Shown in pieces: positions 17,934 through 28,332 of a stretch of 64,000 nucleotides of DNA. Within the stretch, counting starts at the first letter, position 1, and each line of letters opens with the position of its first letter. The position numbers and the translations under genes are program-made. The notes below the pieces were generated by a model. That model worked only from the letters and a program-made list of their open reading frames with translations, did not search any database and was not told the DNA's origin. This DNA comes from Bradyrhizobium ontarionense (GTDB taxonomy: Bacteria > Pseudomonadota > Alphaproteobacteria > Rhizobiales > Xanthobacteraceae), in the NCBI RefSeq assembly GCF_021088345.1, contig NZ_CP088156.1, forward strand, positions 1,488,001 through 1,552,000, written 5' to 3'.

Positions 17934-19145
17934 ATGGCCCTGATGCCGGTGTCCGATGCGTTGGCCGCGGTGCTCGCGGGCGCCGCGCCGCTGCCTGAGG
18001 AACTGGTGGCCCTGGATGAGGCCCATCACCGGGTGCTGGCGCGCGACCTGGCGGCGCTGCGGACGCAGCCGCCCGAGGCGATGTCGGCGATGGACGGCTA
18101 TGCGGTGCGGACGGCCGATGCCGATCGCGTCAAGGCGCGGCTGAAGGTGATCGGCGAGGTCGCTGCCGGCCGGCCGTTCGATCGCGCCCTCGGCCCCGGC
18201 GAGGCCGCCCGCATCTTCACCGGCGGCGTCGTGCCCGACGGCGCCGACGCCGTCGTGATCCAGGAGGACACGGTCGCCGACGGCGACCACGTCGTGATCA
18301 CGGAAGCCGCGATCAAGGGCCGCCACATCCGCCCGGCCGGCGTCGACTTCAAGCAAGGCATGGTGCTGCTCGAGGGCGGCCGCCGGCTCAGCGACCGCGA
18401 CCTGTCGCTGGCCGCCAGCATGAACCACCCGGCCCTGCCGGTCCGGCGCCGGCCGAAGGTGGCGCTGCTCGCCACCGGCGACGAGCTGGTGATGCCGGGC
18501 TCGACGCCGGGCCCGGGCCAGATCGTCTATTCCAACGGTTATGCCCTGCGCGCGCTGGTGCGCAGCGAGGGTGCGATAGCAGTCGATCTCGGCATTGCCG
18601 CGGATACGCTTGCCGCCACCGTCGCTGGCATCCGCCGCGCCCGCGAGGCCGAGGCCGACATCCTGATCACCACCGGCGGCGCCTCGGTCGGCGACCACGA
18701 CCTGGTCAAGCAGGCGCTCGACGCCGAGGGCGTCGACATGGCGTTCTGGAAGATCGCGATGCGGCCGGGCAAGCCGATGATGCACGGCCGGCTCGGCGGC
18801 GTCAGGGTGATCGGACTGCCGGGCAATCCGGTCTCGTCCTATGTCTGCGCCATGCTGTTCCTGGTGCCGCTGATTCGCCGCCTGCTCGGCCGCGCGCAGC
18901 TTCATCTGCCGCGCGAGACCGCGCTGCTCGGCCGCGAGCTCGGCGCCAACGACGTGCGCGAGGACTATCTGCGGGCGCGCCTCGAGGAGCGTCCCGACGG
19001 CACCCTGATCGCGACCCCCGTGACCCAGCAGGACTCCTCGTTGCTGGGGAATCTCGCGCTGTCCCAGGCGCTTGTGATCCGTCCGGCGTTTGCGCCCAAG
19101 GCTGCGGCTGGCAGCCGTTGCGAGATCATGCGCCTGCCGGACTGA
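17934..19145 (+). CDS. moeA: molybdopterin molybdenumtransferase
   Basis: Inserts molybdate into adenylylated molybdopterin. 403 residues: N-terminal SAMDGYAV segment, central MoCF-binding domain with ITTGGASVGDHD and GLPGNPVSSYV, and the C-terminal beta barrel. gaaggaactccc before ATG 17934 is the ribosome-binding site. Functionally it belongs with moaC (2361), but a 15 kb accessory block now lies between them. Confidence 0.96.
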   Translation: MALMPVSDALAAVLAGAAPLPEELVALDEAHHRVLARDLAALRTQPPEAMSAMDGYAVRTADADRVKARLKVIGEVAAGRPFDRALGPGEAARIFTGGVVPDGADAVVIQEDTVADGDHVVITEAAIKGRHIRPAGVDFKQGMVLLEGGRRLSDRDLSLAASMNHPALPVRRRPKVALLATGDELVMPGSTPGPGQIVYSNGYALRALVRSEGAIAVDLGIAADTLAATVAGIRRAREAEADILITTGGASVGDHDLVKQALDAEGVDMAFWKIAMRPGKPMMHGRLGGVRVIGLPGNPVSSYVCAMLFLVPLIRRLLGRAQLHLPRETALLGRELGANDVREDYLRARLEERPDGTLIATPVTQQDSSLLGNLALSQALVIRPAFAPKAAAGSRCEIMRLPD

Positions 19146-19194
19146 GCCCGCGGTCCCCCCGGCAAAGCCCGGCCTGTTCATCATAATTTAAGGA

Positions 19195-19223
19195 TTGCGG
19201 AACACACATCGAACATATAGTGT
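19195..19223 (+). promoter_or_regulatory. lexA: lexA promoter (-35 TTGCGG, -10 TAGTGT)
   Basis: TTGCGG (19195-19200), 17-base spacer, TAGTGT (19218-19223; TATAGT at 19216-19221 is an alternative). The LexA box at 19200-19214 lies inside the spacer, so repressor and polymerase would exclude each other. The leader to ATG 19360 would be about 130 bases. Confidence 0.5.
19200..19214 (+). promoter_or_regulatory. LexA box upstream of lexA
   Basis: gaac-acacatc-gaac is a perfect match to the alphaproteobacterial SOS box GAAC-N7-GAAC (equivalently GTTC-N7-GTTC). It indicates self-repression of lexA. Confidence 0.85.
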
Positions 19224-19225
19224 CC

Positions 19226-19240
19226 GTTCATGATTTGTTT
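19226..19240 (+). promoter_or_regulatory. second, one-mismatch LexA box
   Basis: gttc-atgattt-gttt has one mismatch to GTTC-N7-GTTC, 11 bases downstream of the perfect box. Possibly a low-affinity site for cooperative autoregulation; it could also be chance. Confidence 0.4.
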
Positions 19241-19359
19241 TTAGTATGTTGCGGGCGCCGCGAATTACGGATCGTCCGACATCCATGCGCTCACGGACTC
19301 TTCGCCAAGATTCAGAGCCTACGGATTTCAGACGACATCAAACTGGGGACCAAGTCGAG

Positions 19360-20058
19360 ATGCTGACGCGCAAACAGTACGAACTTCTGCGGTTCATCAA
19401 CGAACGGCTCAAGGAAGCCGGCGTGCCGCCGTCCTTCGACGAGATGAAGGATGCGCTCGACCTGCGCTCGAAGTCCGGCATCCACCGCCTGATCACCGCG
19501 CTGGAAGAGCGCGGCTTCATTCGGCGGCTGCCTAATCGCGCTCGCGCCATCGAGGTGATCAAGCTGCCCGAGCTGTCGCAGGCCGCCAACAACCGCCGCG
19601 GCTTCACGCCGTCGGTGATCGAAGGCAATCTCGGCAAGGTGCGAACCTCGACACCTGCGCTCGACGATGGCGAACGCCCCGTGGCGGTGCCGGTGATGGG
19701 CCGCATCGCCGCAGGTACGCCGATCGAGGCGCTGCAGACCCGCAGCCACACGATCAGCGTGCCTGCCGACATGCTCGGCAATGGTGATCACTATGCGCTC
19801 GAGGTGCGCGGTGATTCGATGGTCGATGCCGGCATCCTCGACGGTGACATGGCGCTGATCCAGCGCAACGAGACCGCCGACACCGGCGACATCGTGGTGG
19901 CGCTGATCGACGACGAGGAGGCGACGTTGAAGCGCTTCCGCCGCCGCGGTGCTTCGATCGCGCTGGAGCCTGCCAATACCGCCTATGAGGTGCGCATCCT
20001 GCCGCCCAACCGGGTGAAGATCCAGGGCAAGCTGGTCGGACTCTACCGCAAATACTGA
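19360..20058 (+). CDS. lexA: LexA repressor, SOS response regulator
   Basis: 232 residues. The N-terminal winged helix [20 protein letters not shown] and [20 protein letters not shown] binds DNA. The C-terminal S24 peptidase domain has the Ala-Gly self-cleavage site in [12 protein letters not shown], the catalytic Ser in [11 protein letters not shown] and the catalytic Lys in EATLKRFRR. An in-frame ATG at 19246 would add 38 residues, but LexA proteins start with MLTRKQ, so ATG 19360 is used. It has a perfect LexA box in its promoter. The same regulator is expected to act on the two boxes at 53819-53851. Confidence 0.97.
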   Translation: MLTRKQYELLRFINERLKEAGVPPSFDEMKDALDLRSKSGIHRLITALEERGFIRRLPNRARAIEVIKLPELSQAANNRRGFTPSVIEGNLGKVRTSTPALDDGERPVAVPVMGRIAAGTPIEALQTRSHTISVPADMLGNGDHYALEVRGDSMVDAGILDGDMALIQRNETADTGDIVVALIDDEEATLKRFRRRGASIALEPANTAYEVRILPPNRVKIQGKLVGLYRKY

Positions 20059-20326
20059 CGCGCATCGCAACGTCGCGCACGCGATCTGCGATCGCGGCGC
20101 GGACTCCTGCGTCTGGAAGCGATCATCGCTCTGCGAAATGCACCGAAGGATGTGCAACGCGGCATACTCAAACGCTTGTGATCGTGCGCGACGGCACGCC
20201 GCGCAGATCAGCGCAGAATTGCCGCGAAGCACGCGCTAACATCACCATCGATGTCCACTCTGATAGAGGCCTGCGCCTGTCCGGGGGGAAGCGTGGGTCG
20301 GCTATCTCTCAACGAGGAGCGATCCG

Positions 20327-20767
20327 ATGTGTGACTACAGCCTCCATGCCGTTGCGTCCCGCCCCGCCAAAGTGGGCGAGACGCTGGTGTCGACGATGTT
20401 CCGCGGCACCGCGACCCGCGGCTTCGCCTCGGAAAGCGAGCCGAACGTCGCGGTCTGCATGCTGCCCGGCACCGAGCTCGCCTTTGCCGAGGATGTCCGC
20501 TACGACAGCCGCTGGCTGTGGACCCGGACGATCCGCGAGCGCGTCGCCAAGTTCAACGCGATCGAGAAGCACATTCCGGATCGCCACCACGATGCCATCG
20601 AGTTCGCCGACGGCCGCCATGTGCTGGTGACGCAGCTCTGCGAAGGCCAGCGCGTCACCGTGCTGCAACTGCCGGTCACCAGGCAGCCGGCCGAGCGCCG
20701 CCCCGATGTCGTCGAGGGGACCGGTTCGAATCCGACCACGCCGATACGCCGCATCAGCATCACGTGA
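20327..20767 (+). CDS. conserved hypothetical protein
   Basis: 146 residues, no signal peptide or membrane span, mixed alpha/beta text (MCDYSLHAVASRPAKVGETL; ELAFAEDVRYDSRWLWTRTI; FADGRHVLVTQLCEGQRVTV). I recognise no domain. The aaggag-like site (caacgaggagcgatccg) before ATG 20327 supports a real gene. The 268 bases between lexA and this gene show no feature I can name. Confidence 0.7.
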   Translation: MCDYSLHAVASRPAKVGETLVSTMFRGTATRGFASESEPNVAVCMLPGTELAFAEDVRYDSRWLWTRTIRERVAKFNAIEKHIPDRHHDAIEFADGRHVLVTQLCEGQRVTVLQLPVTRQPAERRPDVVEGTGSNPTTPIRRISIT

Positions 20768-20790
20768 GCTGATCGCGTCTGCGGGATGAA

Positions 20791-23079
20791 CTAATCCTCC
20801 ACGCCCTGCTCCAGCTCCGGCGGCGTGGCGTCCTGCACGCGTGCCGATGGCGCTCGCGGCGCCAGCGTCGGTTCGAATTCGACCGCCTCCGACGGCGCCG
20901 GCCACCATGGGCGGTCGGTGCCAACGGCGCGCGCGGGGGTGACAACAAAGTCGTTGCCGTGCCGCGTCAGCATCAGCGTGCCCTGCTGCTGCAGGCGCTG
21001 GCGATCGACCACGGCGGCCGCGCAGGAGACTGGCGCCGGACGCGCGGTCACGACCAGCGCGGCGCGCGCGCAATCGTCCGCGACTGCGTCGGGGCGCAGC
21101 GCCATCGCGACGAAGCGGCCGTCCGCCGACGCTGCGACGCAGCCGGCCTCATCGCAGGACACGCCGTCGCCGAGCGATGAATCGGCCGGTGCGCGCGCAT
21201 CGGCATCGGCGGCGAGCCATTCCTTGACGACGAAGACGTCCTTGCCGGTGCGCATCACATGCAGCCGTCCGTCGCCGCCGCGCACCGCGACGGCGCGCCC
21301 GTCACCCGAGATCAGGATATCCGGCAGCGGCGTTGCGCCCGCCCAGACCGTCGCCACCGCCAGCACGACGGCGCCCGACCAGCGCAATGGCGTGCGCAGC
21401 AGCCCGAACAGAATGAGCCCGAGACTGGCCAGGACCATCGGCCCGATGCCGAACGCCGTGATGCGCCCAACCGCGCCGGGCAAGGCCGCAACCCACCGCG
21501 TCACCGCGATCATCCAGTCGATGCCCCAGCCCATCAGCGACCAGAACGGGCCGTCGAGGCCGAACGGCGCCGCCAGCAGGCCGAGCAGGCCTGCCGGCAT
21601 CACCAGCGCCGAGACCACCGGCATCGCTGCGAGATTGGCCAGCACGCCATAGGGCGTGATGCGGTGGAAGTGGAACGCGGCATAGGGCGTGGTCGCCAGT
21701 CCCGCCACCAGCGAGGCCATCAGCAGCATCGCGATCTCGCGCCCGCCCCACAGCGCGATGCGCTGCGTCGCCGAACTGTCGGGTGTCGCCAGCAGCCGCG
21801 GCAGCCCGAACTGCACCAGCGCGACGAGGCCGAGCGTGGCCGCAAAGGACATCTGGAAACTCGGATGCACCAGCGCCTCCGGTGCCGCGACCAGCACGAT
21901 CATCGCGGCCACCGCGAGCGTGCGAAAGGTGATGGCGCGGCGATCGACCATGACCGCGATCAGCACCACCGCCGTCATGAAGAACGACCTCTGGGTCGCG
22001 ACCTCCGCGCCCGACAGCAGCAGATAGAAGGCGGCCGCGACCAGCGCCGCCGCAGCCGCCCATTTCTTGATCGGGTGGCTCACCGTCAGGCCCGGAATCA
22101 GCGCGAGCAGCGCCCGCATCGCGAAGAACACCACGCCGGCGACCACCGCCATGTGATAGCCGGAGATCGACAGCACGTGGCCGAGGCCGGAGATGAACAT
22201 CGCGTCGTTCACGTCCGGTGTGATGGCATCGCGCCGCCCGGTCAGGAGCGCGGTCGCGATCGCGCGCTCATCGCCACCGAGACGCGCGCGGATGCGCGCA
22301 TCGATCGTATCGCGCAAACCCTGCATGATCGCGGCATAGCGCAGGCCGGGCCCCGCGGCCTGCGGCGGCGCCACCGTGGTGATCGCCCCGGTCACGAAGC
22401 CGGAGGCACCGATGCCCTGGAAGAAGATGTCGCGGGCGAAATCGTAGGAGCCGGGACGCACCGGCGCGAGCGGCGGCAGCAGCCGCGCCTTCAGCTGCAC
22501 GAAGCTGCCGACCTCCGGCGCCGCCCCCTTGCGCACGGCAAGCCGGACGCGCGCGAGCGTGATCGCATTGCGCTGGCTTTCCATCGACGCCACGCGCAGC
22601 ACGATGCGGTCGCTGCGTTCGCGGATGTCGCGCGCCTCGACGAAGCCTGACAGGGACACGCCATAGAGCGGTCGCGCCAGCACCGGATGCGCCACGTGCG
22701 CGGTCCTGACGGTCGCCGCGGCAAAGCCGGACGCCGCGGCAGCGATCATCACCGCGGCCGGAAACAGCGGATGCCGCCGCATCAGCACGGCGACGGCGCA
22801 GAGCACCACGGCCACCGCGGCGCTCGCCCACAGCACGGGTTCGTGATCAGCAGAGAAATACAGCGCGATGCCGGCGCCGAAGGCGACGGGCACCCAGGGC
22901 AGCAGCCGCCCCGCCCCGGCCTCGGCGCGAACCCAGTCCTGCAGCCGCGTCGCAAATGAGGGCCACAGCGCAGGGCCGGCCACGAGCGCGCCGCCCGACG
23001 CGCCGCGCGGCGGCCAGACATCCGCCATCGCGCCCGCGATCCCGCGCCTTCGCCCCGGCGGCCTGACCGGCTCCGCCAT
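20791..23079 (-). CDS. comEC: ComEC/Rec2-family DNA-uptake channel protein without the metallo-hydrolase domain
   Basis: 762 residues from ATG 23079. N-terminal membrane helices are followed by a DUF4131-type periplasmic domain (GFVEARDIRERSDRIVLRVA, RLLPPLAPVRPGSYDFARD) and the competence channel domain with the hallmark GLGHVLSISGYHMAVVAGVV. Known function of the family is transport of single-stranded DNA across the inner membrane. The C-terminal 170 residues are only a degenerate remainder: the HxHxDH motif of the metallo-beta-lactamase domain in full-length ComEC is absent. GTG 23103 or ATG 23028 are alternative starts. Confidence 0.9.
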   Translation of the reverse strand: MAEPVRPPGRRRGIAGAMADVWPPRGASGGALVAGPALWPSFATRLQDWVRAEAGAGRLLPWVPVAFGAGIALYFSADHEPVLWASAAVAVVLCAVAVLMRRHPLFPAAVMIAAAASGFAAATVRTAHVAHPVLARPLYGVSLSGFVEARDIRERSDRIVLRVASMESQRNAITLARVRLAVRKGAAPEVGSFVQLKARLLPPLAPVRPGSYDFARDIFFQGIGASGFVTGAITTVAPPQAAGPGLRYAAIMQGLRDTIDARIRARLGGDERAIATALLTGRRDAITPDVNDAMFISGLGHVLSISGYHMAVVAGVVFFAMRALLALIPGLTVSHPIKKWAAAAALVAAAFYLLLSGAEVATQRSFFMTAVVLIAVMVDRRAITFRTLAVAAMIVLVAAPEALVHPSFQMSFAATLGLVALVQFGLPRLLATPDSSATQRIALWGGREIAMLLMASLVAGLATTPYAAFHFHRITPYGVLANLAAMPVVSALVMPAGLLGLLAAPFGLDGPFWSLMGWGIDWMIAVTRWVAALPGAVGRITAFGIGPMVLASLGLILFGLLRTPLRWSGAVVLAVATVWAGATPLPDILISGDGRAVAVRGGDGRLHVMRTGKDVFVVKEWLAADADARAPADSSLGDGVSCDEAGCVAASADGRFVAMALRPDAVADDCARAALVVTARPAPVSCAAAVVDRQRLQQQGTLMLTRHGNDFVVTPARAVGTDRPWWPAPSEAVEFEPTLAPRAPSARVQDATPPELEQGVED

Positions 23080-23222
23080 CCGACCACACCACCCGCTACC
23101 CAACCGGACCCGAAGGCTACCGGAAGCTGCGAGATCCCGGCTAGCGGAACGGAACGGGAATCCCGGGCCTGTCCCTGCCGCCGGGCATAGGAACTTTCAC
23201 GCCGGCCGTCGCTTGTCGGGGA

Positions 23223-23435
23223 ATGGACGATCACACCGATGATGACCCGTTCGCCGATCTCGCGCTCGAGAAGGCGATCCACCTGCGCTGGACACTGCGC
23301 GACATCAAGGCTCACCGGCTGGCGATGTCGCCGGTCGACGACGAGGACCTCGCCCTGCTGACCGAGCGCGGCCTCGTCGATGTCAGCGACGGCGTGCCGA
23401 CACTGACCGAGGCCGGGCTCGATGCGATCAACTGA
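23223..23435 (+). CDS. small hypothetical acidic protein
   Basis: 70 residues, strongly acidic start MDDHTDDDPFADLALEKAIH, then basic helices and LTERGLVDVSDGVPTLTEAG, which looks like a small winged-helix or degraded regulatory fold. It lies between comEC and glnS, divergent from the former and convergent with the latter. No family recognised. It could be a conserved small protein of the lineage. Confidence 0.55.
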   Translation: MDDHTDDDPFADLALEKAIHLRWTLRDIKAHRLAMSPVDDEDLALLTERGLVDVSDGVPTLTEAGLDAIN

Positions 23436-23466
23436 GACGTGATCGCACCGCCGTCTCAGTTCGCCG

Positions 23467-25152
23467 TCAGCCTTTGGCGACTTCCTTGGCGAAGGTATCG
23501 CGCAGGCCGATGGTGCGGTTGAACACCAGGCTGTCGGGCGTCGAGTCGGCATCGCGCACGAAGTAGCCCTGCCGCTCGAACTGCATCGGCGCATCCGAAT
23601 CGCTCTCGGCGATCGCCGGCTCGATGCGCGCGTCCGTCAATACTTCGAGCGAGTTCGGATTGAGGTCGGCGGTGAAGTCGGCCGCGTTCGGGCTCGGATT
23701 GGCGAACAGCTGATTGTAGATGCGGATCTCTGCGGTACGCGACTGCGCCGCCGGCAGCCAATGCATCGTCGCCTTGACCTTGCGGCCATCGGGCGCGTTG
23801 CCGCCCCTCGTCGCGGGATCATAGGTACAACGCAGCTCGACGATCTCGCCGGCATCGTTCTTGACGACGTCGCGGCACTTGATGAAGTAGGCATAACGCA
23901 GCCGTACCTCGTTGCCGGGCGACAGGCGGAAGAACTTCTTCGGCGGGGTCTCCATGAAGTCGTCCTGCTCGATATAGAGCTCGCGGCCGAAGGCGATCTT
24001 GCGCGTGCCGGCTGCGGGATCGTCGGGATGGTTGATCGCCTCGAGCTCCTCGACCTGGCCTTCCGGATAGTTCTCGATCACGACCTTCAGCGGCCGCAGC
24101 ACCGCCATGCGGCGCAGCGCCGTGCGATTCAGCTCTTCCCGAATGCAGAATTCGAGCATGCCGACATCGACGATGCTGTTGGCCTTGGCGATGCCGATGC
24201 GCTTGATGAATTCGCGCACCGCCGCCGGCGGCACGCCGCGCCGCTTCAATCCGGCGACGGTCGGCATCCGCGGATCGTTCCAGCCGGAGACGTGGCCGTC
24301 CTGCACCAGCCGCGTCAGCACGCGCTTGGACAGCAGCGTGTAGGTCAGGTTGAGCCGCGCAAACTCATACTGGTGCGGATGCGACGGCACCGGCAGCTTG
24401 TCCAGGAACCAGTCATAGAGCGGCCGGTGATCCTCGAACTCCAGCGTGCAGATCGAATGCGTGATGCCTTCGATCGCGTCGGACTGGCCGTGGGCATAAT
24501 CATAGCTCGGATAGATCTTCCAGGTGTCGCCGGTGCGCGGGTGATGGGCGTGCATGATCCGGTACAGCACGGGATCGCGCAGGTTGATGTTGCCGGCGGT
24601 CATGTCGATCCTGGCGCGCAGCACGCGCGCGCCGTTCGGGAATTCGCCGGCCTTCATGCGCCGGAACAGGTCGAGATTCTCCTCGACCGTGCGGTCGCGG
24701 AACGGGCTGTTCTTGCCGGGCTCGGTGAGCGTGCCGCGCGAGAGACGAATCTCCTCCTGCGTCTGGTCGTCGACATAGGCGAGCCCGGCCTTGATCAGGC
24801 CCTCCGCCCAGTCGTAGAGCCGCTCGAAATAGTCCGAGGCGAAGAACAGGTTGTCGCCCCAGTCGTAGCCGAGCCAGCGCACATCGGCCTGGATGGAATC
24901 GATGTATTCCTGCTCTTCCCTGGTCGGATTGGTGTCGTCGAAACGAAGATTGCAGCGGCCGCCGAACTCCTGGGCGATGCCGAAGTTGAGACCGATCGAC
25001 TTGGCATGGCCGATATGCAGGTAGCCGTTCGGCTCCGGAGGGAACCGGGTGACGACCGTCGTGTGCCTGCCGCTGTCGAGATCGGCCTGGACGATGTCGC
25101 GGATGAAGTCGCGCCCTGCCTCTGCCGTCGCCGCCGTGTCTGTCGTGGTCAT
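23467..25152 (-). CDS. glnS: glutaminyl-tRNA synthetase
   Basis: Charges tRNA-Gln directly with glutamine. 561 residues; class I synthetase with the HIGH-type motif [17 protein letters not shown] and KMSKS-type LLSKRVL, the catalytic [12 protein letters not shown] segment and the C-terminal anticodon-binding barrels ([20 protein letters not shown], the FADIEVEK-like end region). Divergent from gltX across 135 bases. Many alphaproteobacteria have no GlnRS and use GltX plus GatCAB, so this gene is likely to be an acquired second route. Confidence 0.95.
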   Translation of the reverse strand: MTTTDTAATAEAGRDFIRDIVQADLDSGRHTTVVTRFPPEPNGYLHIGHAKSIGLNFGIAQEFGGRCNLRFDDTNPTREEQEYIDSIQADVRWLGYDWGDNLFFASDYFERLYDWAEGLIKAGLAYVDDQTQEEIRLSRGTLTEPGKNSPFRDRTVEENLDLFRRMKAGEFPNGARVLRARIDMTAGNINLRDPVLYRIMHAHHPRTGDTWKIYPSYDYAHGQSDAIEGITHSICTLEFEDHRPLYDWFLDKLPVPSHPHQYEFARLNLTYTLLSKRVLTRLVQDGHVSGWNDPRMPTVAGLKRRGVPPAAVREFIKRIGIAKANSIVDVGMLEFCIREELNRTALRRMAVLRPLKVVIENYPEGQVEELEAINHPDDPAAGTRKIAFGRELYIEQDDFMETPPKKFFRLSPGNEVRLRYAYFIKCRDVVKNDAGEIVELRCTYDPATRGGNAPDGRKVKATMHWLPAAQSRTAEIRIYNQLFANPSPNAADFTADLNPNSLEVLTDARIEPAIAESDSDAPMQFERQGYFVRDADSTPDSLVFNRTIGLRDTFAKEVAKG

Positions 25153-25287
25153 TACGAGTGTCCTGCTCCGGAATCTGCCAGCCTATCTGCCAAATCCGCA
25201 TCCCCCAAGGAAGGCTTTAGTTATGCGATAGGCCTGCTATACACCCCCCGCCCTTCACCCCCCGCCTGGATTTCGTTGCTGCCGCCC

Positions 25288-26712
25288 ATGACCTCCCCCA
25301 TCGTCACGCGCTTTGCCCCCTCCCCGACCGGTTTTCTCCACATCGGAGGCGCCCGGACGGCGCTGTTCAACTGGCTCTATGCGCGCGGCCGCGGCGGCAA
25401 GATGCTGCTCAGGATCGAAGACACCGACCGCGAGCGCTCCACCGAGGCGGCGATCGACGCCATCCTTGATGGGCTGAAATGGCTCGAGCTCGATTGGGAC
25501 GGCGACGTCATCTACCAATATAGCCGCGCCGCGCGCCATCGCGAGATCGCCGAGCAGCTGCTCGCCAGCGGCATGGCCTATCGCTGCTATGCCACGGCGG
25601 AAGAATTGACCGCCATGCGCGAGAAGGCGCGCGCCGAAGGGCGCACCCGGCTCTATGACGGCATGTGGCGCGACCGTGATACGAAAGAGGCCGCCGCCGG
25701 CGTCAAGCCGACGATCCGCCTGCGCGCGCCGCTGACCGGCGAGACCGTGATCGAGGACCAAGTCCAGGGCCGCGTGGTCTGGCAGAACGAGAACCTCGAC
25801 GACCTCGTGCTGCTGCGAGGCGATGGCAACCCCACCTACATGCTGGCGGTCGTCGTCGACGACCACGACATGGGCGTCACCCACGTCATCCGTGGCGACG
25901 ACCACCTGATCAACGCCGCGCGTCAGAAGCAGATCTACGACGCGCTCGGCTGGTCGGTGCCGTCCATGTCGCATATCCCGCTGATTCACGGCCCCGACGG
26001 CTCGAAACTGTCGAAGCGCCACGGCGCGCTCGGTGTCGACGCCTACCGCGCGATGGGATATCTGCCGTCGGCGCTGCGCAACTACCTGGTGCGGCTCGGC
26101 TGGAGCCATGGCGACCAGGAAATCTTCTCGACCGAGGAGATGATCAAGGCGTTCGATCTGCCGGCGATCGGCCGCTCGGCCGCACGCTTCGACTTCGCCA
26201 AGCTCGAGAATTTGAACGGCCACACCATCCGCCACACCGACGATGCGGCGCTGGTTCGCCAGTTCGAGGACGTGCTGAATTACGTGCCGAACGGGGCGGC
26301 ATTGAAAGCCAAGCTCAACGACACCACGCGCGCGCAGCTGACGCAGGCGATGCCGAGCCTGAAGGAGCGCGCCAAGACGCTGCTGGAGCTGATCGACGGC
26401 GCCGCCTTCATCTTCGCCGATCGGCCGCTTCCCATTGACGCCAAGGCCGCCGCCTTGTTGACGCCGGACAGTCGCGCCCTGATCGGCCGGCTGCATGAGG
26501 CGCTCGCCGCGGTCGAGCCGTGGAGCGGACCGGCGACGGAAGCCGCGCTGCGCGCGTTTGCCGAAGCCGGCAATCTCAAGCTGGGGGCGGTGGCGCAGCC
26601 GCTGCGCGCGGCACTGACCGGCCGGACCACCTCGCCCGGCATTTTCGACGTTTTGGCGATCTTGGGACGTGATGAATCTTTAGGCCGTCTGAAGGACCAG
26701 GCCACCTCATAA
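25288..26712 (+). CDS. gltX: glutamyl-tRNA synthetase
   Basis: 474 residues. Class I motifs: [20 protein letters not shown] and [19 protein letters not shown] 25288 begins MTSPIVTRF as in the family; the long open frame that continues upstream is antisense to glnS and is not coding. Charges tRNA-Glu, and in organisms with GatCAB possibly also tRNA-Gln. It is divergent from glnS and upstream of gltA. Confidence 0.96.
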   Translation: MTSPIVTRFAPSPTGFLHIGGARTALFNWLYARGRGGKMLLRIEDTDRERSTEAAIDAILDGLKWLELDWDGDVIYQYSRAARHREIAEQLLASGMAYRCYATAEELTAMREKARAEGRTRLYDGMWRDRDTKEAAAGVKPTIRLRAPLTGETVIEDQVQGRVVWQNENLDDLVLLRGDGNPTYMLAVVVDDHDMGVTHVIRGDDHLINAARQKQIYDALGWSVPSMSHIPLIHGPDGSKLSKRHGALGVDAYRAMGYLPSALRNYLVRLGWSHGDQEIFSTEEMIKAFDLPAIGRSAARFDFAKLENLNGHTIRHTDDAALVRQFEDVLNYVPNGAALKAKLNDTTRAQLTQAMPSLKERAKTLLELIDGAAFIFADRPLPIDAKAAALLTPDSRALIGRLHEALAAVEPWSGPATEAALRAFAEAGNLKLGAVAQPLRAALTGRTTSPGIFDVLAILGRDESLGRLKDQATS

Positions 26713-26851
26713 GGTCGCATTTACCCCATCTTGCAGCGCACAGGGCAATACGATACGCATTCGTGCGGCACCTCCTGGATAAAGTACACCCGCCCTGCCA
26801 TCTCTCAAAAAGAACAAGGGCCAAGCCTAACGATCGCATCGGGGACAAACG

Positions 26852-28156
<1,305 letters not shown>

Positions 28157-28182
28157 GTCGGACGTCACTGCAAACCTGCATC

Positions 28183-28214
28183 AGACCCGCCCAGTCGCCT
28201 GGGCGGGTCTTTTT
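28183..28214 (+). terminator. rho-independent terminator of gltA
   Basis: agacccgccca - gtcgcc - tgggcgggtct is an 11-bp perfect GC-rich stem with a 6-nt loop, ending in TTTTT (28210-28214). A textbook intrinsic terminator. Confidence 0.93.
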
Positions 28215-28332
28215 CGTCGTACCCTCATTGAGCCGTGCGCCATTTCGTCTACATCAACCGCAAAGCCCATTGACCCGTCCCCAGGGGCAGCCCCGATAAG
28301 AGGTTACGAACATCGCGCCCAGGAGATGAATC

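Noticed and set aside
20327..20767. SRAP (HMCES/YedK) family, because the protein starts MC and lies beside lexA
   Set aside because: No MCGRY start and no conserved SRAP Asn, Glu or His motifs; the product is also shorter than the family.
23761..25287. Open frame running into gltX from 1.5 kb upstream
   Set aside because: It is antisense to glnS; GltX homology begins at MTSPIVTRF (25288).
25255..26496. 413-codon minus-strand frame inside gltX
   Set aside because: Shadow of gltX, without ribosome-binding site or domain.
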